A stretch of 63,144 bases of DNA from Methylococcales bacterium (GTDB lineage: Bacteria > Pseudomonadota > Gammaproteobacteria > Methylococcales > Methylomonadaceae), in assembly GCA_026399075.1 (NCBI GenBank), contig JAPLRR010000080.1:1-63144 (forward strand), given 5' to 3'. A program made the position numbers and the translations under genes. The notes beneath the pieces were generated by a model. The model was not told the origin of the DNA and searched no databases. It saw nothing but the letters and a program-made list of their open reading frames with translations. How positions within the stretch are numbered: position 1 is the stretch's first letter; each line of letters begins with the position of its first letter. Positions 45,136 to 53,414 of the stretch are shown in pieces.

Positions 45136-45884
45136 ATGACTAAAATCACCCAAATACTTCGCACCCTGCCTTTGCTAGCCCTGGCCTTGGCAGCAAACAC
45201 CGCCCACGCTTCCACGATAGTAGCACCAAACGCCTACGATGCCACCGCAGGCAATCAAGTCTTAAATACCCTGATCAACACAAGCACGCGTACTTATGAA
45301 ATGCAAATTGCCGCTAGCCAACTGGCGGGCATGGCGGTAGGCAGCAGCATCAACGGCTTGGCTTGGCGGCTAGCAAGCAGTGAACCCGCAGCAGGTGGCA
45401 TCCGCAATTGGAGTGACTTTGAAATCACCGTAGGCCAAGCTGCTAACACTATCGCGGGCATGAGCACCACCTTTGCCGCTAATCTGCTCAACCCAGTGTT
45501 AGTGCGCGATGGCGCATTGAGCTATGACCTTAGTGGTTTTAGCAATGCGGGAACGCCTACGCCTTTCGCGCCCAGCATTAGTTTTTCCACGCCCTACACC
45601 TATTTGGGCGGCGATCTGGTGGTGCTGATTTCACACACCACAGCCACTGGCGGCACTAATTCTTTCTTGGATGGGTGCATTCTGCAACAGCCGGTTATGG
45701 CAGCGATTATAGGGCTTTGTCGAACACCTCATTCCAAGCTGCCACCGCAACTACAACCACTCAAATCTTCACCATCACCCAATTCGATTTCACCGCCCCA
45801 ACGGCTGTCCCCGAACCGGAGCTGATGGCCTTGTTTGGCATCGGTATGCTTGGCCTGATGGCCCGCCGCCGCAAGCTGGCTTAA
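45136..45884 (+). pseudogene. PEP-CTERM-anchored secreted protein, frameshifted
   Basis: The N-terminal part has a signal peptide (1-25, ending NTAHA) and a beta-rich domain to about residue 179. The C-terminal sorting signal VPEPELMALFGIGMLGLMARRRK is read only in another frame from 45675. A single missing G in the GGG run at 45673-45675 explains the break: with GGGG the frames join as LDGVHSATAGYGSDY. Total would be about 249 residues. The frame loss may be real, reversible, or a sequencing error at a homopolymer. PEP-CTERM proteins are sorted to the cell surface by exosortase; none is encoded in the window. Confidence 0.75.
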
Positions 45885-45929
45885 AACCAGCCACCTTGGG
45901 TTGCCGCGTTTTGGCAACCCATCTCCCCA

Positions 45930-46140
45930 CTATGGCTTCCCCTTCCGCAACACCCCCACCAACCACAAAGCCTCATCCTTATCCATAAACGGTTGCCACG
46001 GCGGCATCGCCGTGCCTTTGCGCCCGCTAAGCATGATCGCCAGCGAATGGCTACGCATCAGCGCGTATATCATATCGATGTTATCGTGTTAAAAATGTGC
46101 AGTGATATATAGGACTTACGCTAAGTGACATTGTTAAAAA
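45930..46140 (-). pseudogene. Chimeric remnant: paiB 5' end joined to nirC 3' end
   Basis: Reading the minus strand from about 46140, the sequence copies the upstream region and first 24 codons of the paiB-like gene (NIDMIYALMRSHSLA against NIEMMHALMRSHPLA), then switches in frame to the last 33 codons of nirC (SGRKGTAMPPWQPFMDKDE onward) and ends with the nirC-type terminus LRKGKP. The paiB start codon is lost and a TAA replaces one codon, so it is dead. It lies just downstream of the NERD gene and records a deletion or recombination that once placed nirC and paiB next to each other. Confidence 0.8.
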
Positions 46141-46947
46141 TTAAGCTTCAATTTGCTTAACCATTCGGCATCGGGGGTAGTTGGAACAGCCAAAAAAGGT
46201 TTTGCCTTGGTTAGCCCCTGATTTTGTCGTCCTCACTACCATCGCACTGCCACATCGGGGGCAGGCATTGTCTTGGTTGTTCCGCTGCTGTTTTTGTTCT
46301 ACCAAGGTTTTAACGTGCTTAACGTGGTTACTATGTGTCAGCAATGACGGTGATAGCCGTTCTGATTGTATTTTGGCGCAAATAGCCAATACATTAGTAT
46401 CAGCTAGAACGACGTCAGTTTGGTTTTTGATATAGCGGATATATCCACCGATATAAACAACATTATCAGGCATAGCCGATTTGAAAGTGCTATCGCCAAC
46501 AAATACCACTAATGAAAAAATTTGCCGATCTTCCAATTGCAAAGCCGCTTGCAGGGTTTTTACATGTTTGTAGTTTTGATGCAATGGGTTTTGGAATTGA
46601 GTTTTATGCCGATAGAGTGTTTGCGTCCACATTTTTTGCTGGGGATTGCCAAATATCCAACCATTCATGTTTTTGGTCTCGATCACAAAAACACCGTAAC
46701 GGGACACAATAATGTGGTCTATTTGGGTGGTTCCGGTTCCTTCAGTTGTTAAGGTCACATTTTTGAATAAGCTATAGGTGCGCTTATCAAGAAATAGCTT
46801 ATACGCCAGGTTGACCTGAAACTCGCCTAAGACACCTTTTATAAAAGGTGATTTTAGTAAACCCAACAATACAGGCACTAAAAACACCCACCAATAGCTG
46901 ATTAAGATTGGTGTTAATGATTGAATAATGATTTCTGATGGTGTCAT
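46141..46947 (-). CDS. NERD-domain protein with C4 zinc finger
   Basis: 268 residues: one membrane segment near the N-terminus (about 14-30), a NERD nuclease-related domain (GVLGEFQVNLAYKLFL, TQIDHIIVSRYGVFVIETKN, WIFGN) with the conserved D-X-E/K-type residues of the restriction-endonuclease fold, and a C-terminal topoisomerase-type zinc finger CPRCGSAM and FFGCSNYPRC (about 236-260). NERD proteins occur in plasmids and defence islands, but the precise role is unknown. It sits between nirC and the paiB::nirC remnant, so it appears to have entered the nir region. Confidence 0.85.
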   Translation of the reverse strand: MTPSEIIIQSLTPILISYWWVFLVPVLLGLLKSPFIKGVLGEFQVNLAYKLFLDKRTYSLFKNVTLTTEGTGTTQIDHIIVSRYGVFVIETKNMNGWIFGNPQQKMWTQTLYRHKTQFQNPLHQNYKHVKTLQAALQLEDRQIFSLVVFVGDSTFKSAMPDNVVYIGGYIRYIKNQTDVVLADTNVLAICAKIQSERLSPSLLTHSNHVKHVKTLVEQKQQRNNQDNACPRCGSAMVVRTTKSGANQGKTFFGCSNYPRCRMVKQIEA

Positions 46948-46981
46948 ATCTCTTCCAAGGCATAAAACACAAATTTAATAA

Positions 46982-47287
46982 TTACGATTTCCCCTTCCGC
47001 AACACCCCCACCAACCACAAGGCCTCATCCTTATCCATAAACGGTTGCCACGGTGGCATCGCTGTGCCTTTGCGCCCGTTAAGGATGGTCGCCACTAAAT
47101 AGTCGTCTGGTTTTCCGGCCAAGGTGTCGGGCAATAAGGCTGGCCCCATGCCGCCTTGTAGGCTTAGGCCGTGACAGGCACCACAATCATTTTTTAGCAA
47201 ATGCTGTAGGACTGCTTGGCGGTCTGGTGTGGGTTCGGCGGCTAGGCAGTTAGCAGCGATGCAGAGTAGTAATAGGTATTTTTTCAT
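46982..47287 (-). CDS. nirC: Cytochrome c55X NirC
   Basis: 101-residue periplasmic mono-heme cytochrome c. The signal peptide covers 1-17, heme is bound at C35-X2-C38-H39 (CGACH), and the probable axial methionine is in GTAMPPW. The sequence GLSLQGGMGPALLPDTLAGKP is typical of NirC of denitrifiers, which passes electrons to cd1-type enzymes or acts in d1 heme maturation. Its 3' end is duplicated at 45930-46035. Confidence 0.88.
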   Translation of the reverse strand: MKKYLLLLCIAANCLAAEPTPDRQAVLQHLLKNDCGACHGLSLQGGMGPALLPDTLAGKPDDYLVATILNGRKGTAMPPWQPFMDKDEALWLVGVLRKGKS

Positions 47288-47327
47288 TAGATTACTGGTT
47301 TTTTGCCTGCATCACGCCGTAGCTCAA

Positions 47328-47360
47328 CCGGAATGCAAAGGTTATGTCTTTGCATTCCGG
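47328..47360. other. Strong hairpin between two cytochrome genes
   Basis: CCGGAATGCAAAG and its complement form a perfect 13 bp stem with a 7 nt loop in the 133 nt space between the cytochrome c and nirC genes. No T run follows on the minus strand, so it may be an mRNA stability or attenuation element. Next to it AGCAAGGTCTAAAGCCCTTG resembles a segment at 53343-53362. Confidence 0.5.
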
Positions 47361-47420
47361 GGTTTTGCGGTATAGACAGCAAGGTCTAAAGCCCTTGCAC
47401 TCCGTCGGATAAGCGGAAAA

Positions 47421-47726
47421 CTAATGCAAGCCCGCATAATACGCGGCGACATTGCTGATGTCCGCATCCGTCAATGAACCCGCAATGGCGTTCATAATCT
47501 CGGATTTGCGGGTTTTGTCGCGGTATTGGGCCAATGCCAGTTTTAGATACGCCACATCGCGTCCGGCTAAAGACGGAAACGGCGCGTCGGCGGAGGGGGT
47601 TTTAATGCCGTGGCATTGCGCACAGACTGCCGCCGCACGGCTTTGACCTGCATAAAGGCTGGCGGCATCGGCGGTAGTCGCCATTAGCCCTAGCAGGAAG
47701 GCTGATGAAATTACTAAGCGTTTCAT
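47421..47726 (-). CDS. Periplasmic mono-heme cytochrome c
   Basis: 101 residues: signal peptide 1-21, heme site C35-X2-C38-H39 (CAQCH), and a C-terminal part YRDKTRKSEIMNAIAGSLTD with the methionine ligand, resembling one half of a cytochrome c4 or a class I cytochrome c. Its ATG overlaps the last base of the cd1-type gene, so it is probably the electron donor of that enzyme, in the place that nirM occupies in Pseudomonas. Confidence 0.88.
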   Translation of the reverse strand: MKRLVISSAFLLGLMATTADAASLYAGQSRAAAVCAQCHGIKTPSADAPFPSLAGRDVAYLKLALAQYRDKTRKSEIMNAIAGSLTDADISNVAAYYAGLH

Positions 47727-49324
47727 TAGTTCGCCCCTTTCGCACCAGCATCACGCGCCGCCAATTCGTCAGGTGACAAGCCGCGTGTCATATACCGTAC
47801 CCGTCCGTGCGAGAACAAACCCGCTGGGCTTTCTATCGGCACAGAGGCGACTTTTTCTAAGCTGTTGGCATCGTAAACCACCACTTCATCGCCGCTATAA
47901 CCCGCGCTGACATACAAAAATTTGCCGTCGGCGCTGTATTCGGGGAAGTAGGCATGACCGCCAACATCTAAGGTTTTCACGACTTCCAAGGTTTTCTTGT
48001 CGATCAGCTGGACGGTACGTGCACGACGGTCTTTAGAGATAATGTCCACCGCCACATAAGGCGCATTGGCATGGGCGGCAGGTGATTCGGTACCACCTGC
48101 AACCGGCACTTGTTTGACCACTTCCATTTTGTCCAAATCCCAAACGCTGACCACCATTTTGTCGCAATCGCCAAAGTTGGTGCCAAAGCCCAAGGTGCGG
48201 CCATCGACTTCAACCGCTGCGCCACCGCCGACATGCGGCACACAGCCCGCTTCCAGCTTTTTGATGATTTTGCGTTCTTTTAAGTCGATGGCGGTGACGA
48301 TGCTGTCGTCATACGAGGCCACCATCAGTTTGCTGCCGCCGTGGGTTAAAAACGCGTCATGCAAATGGCGACCGACGTTTTCGATGCGGGTGACGGGAAA
48401 GCCGTCTTTCAGGTCAACCACCCAGACTTGTCCGGCATTTTCCAGGGCGATGGCAAAAATATCGGCAAACGGTGTGCCGATAATCATGCCGGAATCTGAG
48501 CTGACTTGTTTGCCGTCGGGGTCTATGCCTTCCAGTTCAAAAGTTTTCAATGGCTCTAAGGTGTCGGCATTGAGGATAACGGCGTTGTGCGGCACATAAG
48601 AACCCGCCATGATGTATTTGCCGTCGCGGGATACGCCTAAGCCCGGGCCGTTAAAACCAGTTTTGACACTGCGCACGATTTGCATGGAATACAAATCGAC
48701 TTTAAAAATTTCCGCCGTGTCGTTTTTGACATAAGCCCAGCGCGGGTTGGCAGGGTTGTAGTCGATGATATGCGCCGCTGCACCAGTGGAGACTTCGCCA
48801 ATTTTTTGGTGGGTGGTGCTGTTGATGAACACGGCTTTGGAGCCTTCGCCGCGCCCATATTTGCCACGCGCCGCCACGCCGATGATATTGTCGATGTTGT
48901 CGATTTGATAAGTCGGCTTATCGGGCAGCGTGCTTTCATCTTTGACATAGACTTTTATCGAGGCTTTGATGTCATCAATAGTCCAGCTAGGGTTTTCGTT
49001 TTTGGGGGTGGTTTGGATATATTTGACTAAGCCACGGATGTCGTCATCGGCTAAACGCCCATAGAACGGAGGCATTAAAGTATCAAAACTGCCAGTCATA
49101 ATCAGGCTGCGCAAGGCTGTTGGGCTGCGGCCTTTGAGGGTGGCTGAATTCAGGGCTGGAGCGATAAAACCACCTAAATCTGCACCATGGCAGCTGGCGC
49201 AATTTTGCTGGAACAAGTCGTGGTATTTTTGGCTGTCATCGCCGGCTTGGGCGCTTAAGGGTAATAGTAGTGCGGTTAGGCTGGTAATTAAGGAATTGGA
49301 TAGACGCTTTTTTGTTATTTTCAT
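47726..49324 (-). CDS. Cytochrome cd1-family protein (NirS nitrite reductase or NirN)
   Basis: 532 residues: signal peptide 1-27, N-terminal cytochrome c domain with CASCH (C42, C45, H46) and a propeller of about 390 residues of the d1 type. The proximal d1 ligand appears as H185 (GAAAHIIDYN) and the two active-site histidines as H364 (CVPHVGGGA) and H418 (AAHANAPYVAVD), matching NirS H182, H327 and H369 of Pseudomonas. The NirS block TPHPGRGAN is not conserved and the end is unusual, so this may be a divergent nitrite reductase or a NirN-type dihydro-heme d1 dehydrogenase. It heads the operon with two cytochromes c. Confidence 0.85.
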   Translation of the reverse strand: MKITKKRLSNSLITSLTALLLPLSAQAGDDSQKYHDLFQQNCASCHGADLGGFIAPALNSATLKGRSPTALRSLIMTGSFDTLMPPFYGRLADDDIRGLVKYIQTTPKNENPSWTIDDIKASIKVYVKDESTLPDKPTYQIDNIDNIIGVAARGKYGRGEGSKAVFINSTTHQKIGEVSTGAAAHIIDYNPANPRWAYVKNDTAEIFKVDLYSMQIVRSVKTGFNGPGLGVSRDGKYIMAGSYVPHNAVILNADTLEPLKTFELEGIDPDGKQVSSDSGMIIGTPFADIFAIALENAGQVWVVDLKDGFPVTRIENVGRHLHDAFLTHGGSKLMVASYDDSIVTAIDLKERKIIKKLEAGCVPHVGGGAAVEVDGRTLGFGTNFGDCDKMVVSVWDLDKMEVVKQVPVAGGTESPAAHANAPYVAVDIISKDRRARTVQLIDKKTLEVVKTLDVGGHAYFPEYSADGKFLYVSAGYSGDEVVVYDANSLEKVASVPIESPAGLFSHGRVRYMTRGLSPDELAARDAGAKGAN

Positions 49325-49445
49325 TGTTAGGCTCCAAGTAGTGTTGAATCAATATTATCTTGTCTATACGAAAAGCTCAAGTTTGATTTTGGCCGGGGCT
49401 GTTATCTGCGGGCTTTGGCCTTATCAACTGGGCCAGTTTTTGCCA

Positions 49446-49727
49446 TTATTCATTCGTCCCTTCCCGCAGTTCCCGTTTACTGCCCAAATAAACACAGACA
49501 AATTGGTTTTTGCCATCATAGTTGATAATGGCAGATTTAAAATCACAAAAGCTGGCAACATGCAGCTTGTTAAGCTGGATAATGTCACCTTTTTTACAAT
49601 TGTGTTCAATAATAACCGTTTCCACACCCGGTTCACGGATGTTTAAACAAACTTTGCCTGCCTCTTCTTCAGCCGCATGGGCTACCGATAAAAATAATAA
49701 TAAAACGGGTAGGTAGCGCGTTTTCAT
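49446..49727 (-). CDS. Small secreted protein
   Basis: 93 residues with a signal peptide (1-18, LPVLLLFLSVAHA) and a mature part with three cysteines (CLNIRE, HNCKKGD, ASFCDFK). The ATG at 49727 is used because GGAGTGG precedes it; an ATG four codons earlier overlaps that site. It is upstream of gltA and divergent from none; function unknown. It lies 120 nt upstream of the cd1 gene but on the same strand with a gap, so could be independently expressed. Confidence 0.6.
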   Translation of the reverse strand: MKTRYLPVLLLFLSVAHAAEEEAGKVCLNIREPGVETVIIEHNCKKGDIIQLNKLHVASFCDFKSAIINYDGKNQFVCVYLGSKRELREGTNE

Positions 49728-49797
49728 CAGCCACTCCATGATTTTGGGGATTGAAGATGGGGTATGATAGTTTCTAAGAACGGCGAGCGGGAAAACA

Positions 49798-49824
49798 CTA
49801 TGGGCGGGATTTACCCGCCCATAG
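49798..49824 (-). terminator. Terminator of gltA
   Basis: CTATGGGCGGG and its complement form an 11 bp perfect stem with a 5 nt loop, 13 nt after the gltA stop on the minus strand, followed by TGTTTTCCC. Confidence 0.7.
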
Positions 49825-49836
49825 GGGCTTCATACA

Positions 49837-51138
49837 CTAGCCAGCGTTGCCATGCTGGGCAGGCACATCCCGTTGCGTTGCGCCGGTGTACAACTGCCTG
49901 GGCCGCCCGATTTTTTGCTCAGGGTCGGCGATCATTTCATCCCAATGGGCAATCCAGCCGACTGTGCGCCCCATTGCAAACATGGCGGTGAACATATTGG
50001 TGGGGATGCCCAAGGCATGTAAAACAATACCCGAATAAAAATCGACATTCGGGTACAGCTTTTTCTCGATGAAGTACGGATCTTCCAGCGCGATGCGCTC
50101 CAATTCCAGCGCCAGCTTAAACAATTCATCATCGTGCAAGCCTAGTTCGGTCAGCACTTCATGGCAGGTTGCCCGCATCAGTTTGGCGCGGGGATCGTGG
50201 TTTTTATACACCCGATGACCAAAACCCATAAGCCTGAAGGCATCGTTTTTGTCCTTAGCTTTGCTAATATACAAAGGGATGCGTGACACATCGCCGATTT
50301 CTATCAACATATTCAGCACGGCCTCATTCGCACCACCATGCGCTGCACCCCACAAACACGCTATACCGGAGGTAATGCAGGCATACGGGTTTGCGCCACT
50401 AGAACCTGCCAGCCGCACAGTTGAGGTGGAGGCGTTTTGTTCGTGGTCTGCGTGGAGAATCAAAATCCTGTCCAAAGCACGGACTAACACCGGGTTAGGC
50501 ACATACTCATCGCAAGGGGTAGCCAGCATCATACGCATAAAGTTTTCCACATAACTCAGCTTGTTTTGTGGATACATAAACGGCAAACCCGTGCTGTATT
50601 TATGGCACATCGCCACGATGGTCGGCACTTTGGCAATCAAACGGATGGCGCTGATGTCGCGGTCTTTTTTGGACTTTATATCCAGCGCATCATGGTAAAA
50701 CGCTGACAAAGCCCCAACCACCGCCACCATAATCGCCATCGGGTGGGCATCGCGCCGGAAGCCTTTAAAGAAATTGGTCAGTTGGTCATGCACCATCGTG
50801 TGCATAGTAATGGTGCTTTCAAAGGTGTGCATTTGCGCTTTATCCGGCAATTCGCCGTTCAGCAACAAATAGCACACTTCCAAAAATGTACATTTTTCCG
50901 CCAGCTGTTCGATAGGATAACCACGATACAGCAGCACCCCCGCTTCGCCATCAATATAAGTGATGCTGGAACTGCAACTGGCGGTGGAAGTAAAGCCAGG
51001 GTCATAAGTGAATAGCCCGGTTTTGTTATACAGGGTCTGGACATCAATGACATCAGGGCCGACAGTGCCTGATAACACAGGCAGCTCAACTAAGGGATCG
51101 GCGTTGCCGTTTAAGGTAAGGGTGCAGTGCTGGGTCAT
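49837..51138 (-). CDS. gltA: Citrate synthase (type II)
   Basis: 433-residue hexameric-type citrate synthase that condenses acetyl-CoA and oxaloacetate. Family hallmarks are [20 protein letters not shown] and [15 protein letters not shown] near the N-terminus, [34 protein letters not shown] with the catalytic histidine, and [14 protein letters not shown] with the catalytic aspartate. Divergent operon position is odd: it lies beside eda rather than the succinate dehydrogenase genes. Confidence 0.96.
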   Translation of the reverse strand: MTQHCTLTLNGNADPLVELPVLSGTVGPDVIDVQTLYNKTGLFTYDPGFTSTASCSSSITYIDGEAGVLLYRGYPIEQLAEKCTFLEVCYLLLNGELPDKAQMHTFESTITMHTMVHDQLTNFFKGFRRDAHPMAIMVAVVGALSAFYHDALDIKSKKDRDISAIRLIAKVPTIVAMCHKYSTGLPFMYPQNKLSYVENFMRMMLATPCDEYVPNPVLVRALDRILILHADHEQNASTSTVRLAGSSGANPYACITSGIACLWGAAHGGANEAVLNMLIEIGDVSRIPLYISKAKDKNDAFRLMGFGHRVYKNHDPRAKLMRATCHEVLTELGLHDDELFKLALELERIALEDPYFIEKKLYPNVDFYSGIVLHALGIPTNMFTAMFAMGRTVGWIAHWDEMIADPEQKIGRPRQLYTGATQRDVPAQHGNAG

Positions 51139-51178
51139 GGTTTTATCTCGGTGAGTTTAACAGCGGACAAACAGTTGT

Positions 51179-51829
51179 TTAGCTTTTGTTGACATTAGCA
51201 ATGGCTAGGGCCGCCAATTCAGTGACTTTATCCCAATTTTTGGCCTTTACCGCATCAGCTGGGGCCAGCCACGAACCGCCAACACACGCGACATTGCTTA
51301 ACGCCAAATACGCATTGTAATTTTCTGGGGAAATGCCGCCCGTTGGGCAAAACGTCACTTGCGGGATAGGGCCGGCGATGGCTTTTAACATCGGGATGCC
51401 ACCTGCCGCTTCAGCAGGGAAAAATTTGAAATGATCCAAGCCATATTCCATGCCCATCATCAATTCGGACAAGGTTGCAACGCCAGGAATCAAGGCAATA
51501 TTGCCCGCTGTAGCCGCCGCCAACAGCTTAGGTGTTAAACCAGGGCTAATCGCAAATACCGCACCCGCATCTTCGGCAGCTTGCAGTTGTTCAGGCGTAG
51601 TGATAGTGCCTGCACCGACGATGGCATCTTTGACTTCTTGGCTAATCAAACGGATAGCGTCCAAGGCAATCGGGGTGCGCAAGGTGATTTCCAATACGCG
51701 GATACCGCCAGCCACCAAAGCTTTCGCCAAGGGTACAGCGTCGTCCAAGTTTTGGATGACCATAACGGGCATCACAGGGCCAGCATTTAAAACGTCTTTG
51801 GGTTGGATTTTCCAGTGGGTTGTGTTCAT
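51179..51829 (-). CDS. eda: KDPG/KHG aldolase
   Basis: 216-residue aldolase that splits 2-keto-3-deoxy-6-phosphogluconate into pyruvate and glyceraldehyde 3-phosphate. The Schiff-base lysine is K135 (FKFFPAE), with E47 and R51 in VLEITLRTP and the phosphate-binding GGIS near the C-terminus. It belongs with edd and zwf downstream in the window; the set is split by a transposase and a toxin-antitoxin pair. Confidence 0.95.
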   Translation of the reverse strand: MNTTHWKIQPKDVLNAGPVMPVMVIQNLDDAVPLAKALVAGGIRVLEITLRTPIALDAIRLISQEVKDAIVGAGTITTPEQLQAAEDAGAVFAISPGLTPKLLAAATAGNIALIPGVATLSELMMGMEYGLDHFKFFPAEAAGGIPMLKAIAGPIPQVTFCPTGGISPENYNAYLALSNVACVGGSWLAPADAVKAKNWDKVTELAALAIANVNKS

Positions 51830-51861
51830 AATTTTGGGTTGGGTTGTGTAGGGTTAGCATA

Positions 51862-51910
51862 GCAACGCTGGAGCGTTACCGGATCCGTTCCCACGCAGAG
51901 CGTGGGAACG
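51862..51910. repeat. REP palindrome copy 1
   Basis: Two adjacent stems, CAACGCTGGAGCGTT and TTCCCACGCAGAGCGTGGGAA, of the kind mobilised by RAYT proteins. It lies between eda and the RAYT gene. Confidence 0.85.
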
Positions 51911-51942
51911 GTAGTCAATGATAGCCAAGGTAGTAGAAACAT

Positions 51943-51990
51943 CGTTCCCACGCTCTGCGTGGGAATGCCGCCCCAGACGCTCCAGCGTCT
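51943..51990. repeat. REP palindrome copy 2, inverted
   Basis: Same two-stem unit as copy 1 but in reverse orientation (TTCCCACGCTCTGCGTGGGAA, then GACGCTCCAGCGTC), 32 nt away, forming a BIME-like pair next to the stop of the RAYT gene. Confidence 0.85.
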
Positions 51991-51992
51991 TC

Positions 51993-52523
51993 TTACCAAG
52001 GATCAATTTCAATAAGGCTTTCTAAGCCCGCATAATGGCTAGCGCTTGAATAACACCAATGTTCAGGCAAACGGACATAACCCCGTTTTACCGGATTAGC
52101 ATGGATATAATCCAATTTTTCACGCATCATGGCTTCACTAAAGACCAGTTCGGCATGTACACCTTCTTGCCAAAACTGATATTCCCGGTCGGTTTTGTGC
52201 GCCCGCTTGGCAAAGCGTAACCGCGATAACAAGCGTTCGGCATGATGCAGTTCAAGGTAATCCAGTATTTGCCTTGCGGTATAGGATTTAAAGCCATGCA
52301 CACACTTGTTCAAATCGTTCGCTTGGGCAATAAAGTGTAAATGGTTTTCTAAAATAACGTAACCGTAGAGCTTTAGGGCAGTATTTTCCCGTTGGTAACG
52401 CCAGCAATCCAGCACTATTTGCATGGTGTCAGGGCGGGTAAAAACTGGCAGCCATTCCAGTACCGTACACGTCATAAAGTGTGGCTTATCGGCTTCGGTA
52501 ATGGTGTAGCGGCTTCTGCCCAT
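51993..52523 (-). CDS. REP-associated tyrosine transposase (RAYT)
   Basis: 176-residue TnpA_REP/IS200-IS605-related HUH enzyme. The HUH strand is ENHLHFIAQ, the C-terminal part has EKLDYIHANPVKRGYVRLPE and WCYSSASHY, the RAYT hallmark, and the catalytic tyrosine is probably in the KSYTARQILDYLE region. RAYTs are domesticated enzymes that maintain REP palindromes; here three REP units flank the gene, so it is a complete REP/RAYT unit. Confidence 0.9.
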   Translation of the reverse strand: MGRSRYTITEADKPHFMTCTVLEWLPVFTRPDTMQIVLDCWRYQRENTALKLYGYVILENHLHFIAQANDLNKCVHGFKSYTARQILDYLELHHAERLLSRLRFAKRAHKTDREYQFWQEGVHAELVFSEAMMREKLDYIHANPVKRGYVRLPEHWCYSSASHYAGLESLIEIDPW

Positions 52524-52542
52524 AGTGCTTTTTCATGGCCTA

Positions 52543-52592
52543 GGCAACGCTGGAGCGTTGCGGGATTCATTCCCACGCAGAGCGTGGGAACG
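52543..52592. repeat. REP palindrome copy 3
   Basis: GCAACGCTGGAGCGTTGC and TTCCCACGCAGAGCGTGGGAA, direct orientation relative to copy 1, upstream of the RAYT gene start. Confidence 0.85.
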
Positions 52593-52656
52593 ATGAGTTT
52601 CTTTTTTTAACTTAAAGCTAGTGGCACGAACCATCAAAACGGTGTAGCCATTTGTG

Positions 52657-52977
52657 TTAATGATGCAACTGCTCAAGCTCCTTAAGCATTTCTGCCCGCA
52701 ATATAGCGTTCATTTGGTTTTGATAGCCTTTACCTTTGGATTTTAACCACAACAAAACGTCGGTATCGACACGCACGGTAGTGGTTGTTTTGCTTGGATT
52801 GTAAAAAGGATTGCGCACTGCATTTTGCCAAAACTCTTCGGTCAAAGGCGGGATGTCACTATAATCAATTGCTTCGTCTGGCATGGCTTGTAATGCGGCG
52901 ATTTCTGCTTGTTGTTGCCCAGTCAGCGTAGCGGCTAAATTTAGTGAAAAATACTGGTCATCTAGTGGCTTGTTCAT
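52657..52977 (-). CDS. brnA: BrnA-like antitoxin
   Basis: 106-residue antitoxin with a C-terminal ribbon-helix-helix region (TTVRVDTDVLLWLKSKGKGYQ) after a variable N-terminus. The ATG at 52977 has AGAGAG ahead and gives a 20 nt overlap with brnT. BrnA binds BrnT and represses the operon. The neighbouring toxin and gene order (toxin first) are those of the BrnTA system. Confidence 0.85.
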   Translation of the reverse strand: MNKPLDDQYFSLNLAATLTGQQQAEIAALQAMPDEAIDYSDIPPLTEEFWQNAVRNPFYNPSKTTTTVRVDTDVLLWLKSKGKGYQNQMNAILRAEMLKELEQLHH

Positions 52978-53251
52978 AACGTTTTCTCTCTTTAGGGTCT
53001 GCGCGTCTTGCGGAGATAATCCGAATGATTTCTGTATCGTTGTTTTCTTCAGTGGTATGTGCAGCAAGCAAGAGTAAACAACCATCAACCATGCCGATAG
53101 TTTGCCATCGGTATTCGCCATTCTCGATACGATCTTGATAGGACAGGGCAAACGGGTCGGCAAAAATGCGTGTTGCTAGCTCAAAGCTAATCTGGTGTTT
53201 TTGCAAATTGCGTACTGCCTTATGCTCGTCCCATACAAATTTTATGTTCAT
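52958..53251 (-). CDS. brnT: BrnT-like RNase toxin
   Basis: 97-residue RelE-fold toxin. The start FVWDEHKAVRNLQKHQISFELA and the end RIISARRADPKERKRYEQ are typical of BrnT (DUF497). It is a ribonuclease that lowers translation when free. It is intact and overlaps its antitoxin by 20 nt. Confidence 0.9.
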   Translation of the reverse strand: MNIKFVWDEHKAVRNLQKHQISFELATRIFADPFALSYQDRIENGEYRWQTIGMVDGCLLLLAAHTTEENNDTEIIRIISARRADPKERKRYEQATR

Positions 53252-53265
53252 AATAGCAATATTTC

Positions 53266-53407
53266 ATTATTCCCACGCGCTGCGCTTAAGGCGTTTAACA
53301 AAATTAGACCTAGTATTCTCAGTTTTATCGCTTACAAGGCAACGTCTAAAGCCGTTGCACTCCTGTCGTAATTGCTTAACTGGGCAGTGACAGAGCGTGG
53401 GAATAAT
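53266..53407. repeat. Interrupted REP-like palindrome
   Basis: ATTATTCCCACGC at 53266-53278 has its exact complement at 53395-53407, with a CAGAG just before the second arm as in the REP core. About 116 bp fills the loop and carries GGCAACGTCTAAAGCCGTTGC, a short repeat also seen near 47380. It lies between brnT and edd. Confidence 0.55.
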
Positions 53408-53414
53408 CTAACGA

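Noticed and set aside
51862..52592. CRISPR-like array from the repeated palindromes
   Set aside because: Units are REP-type, not evenly spaced and in mixed orientation; no spacers.
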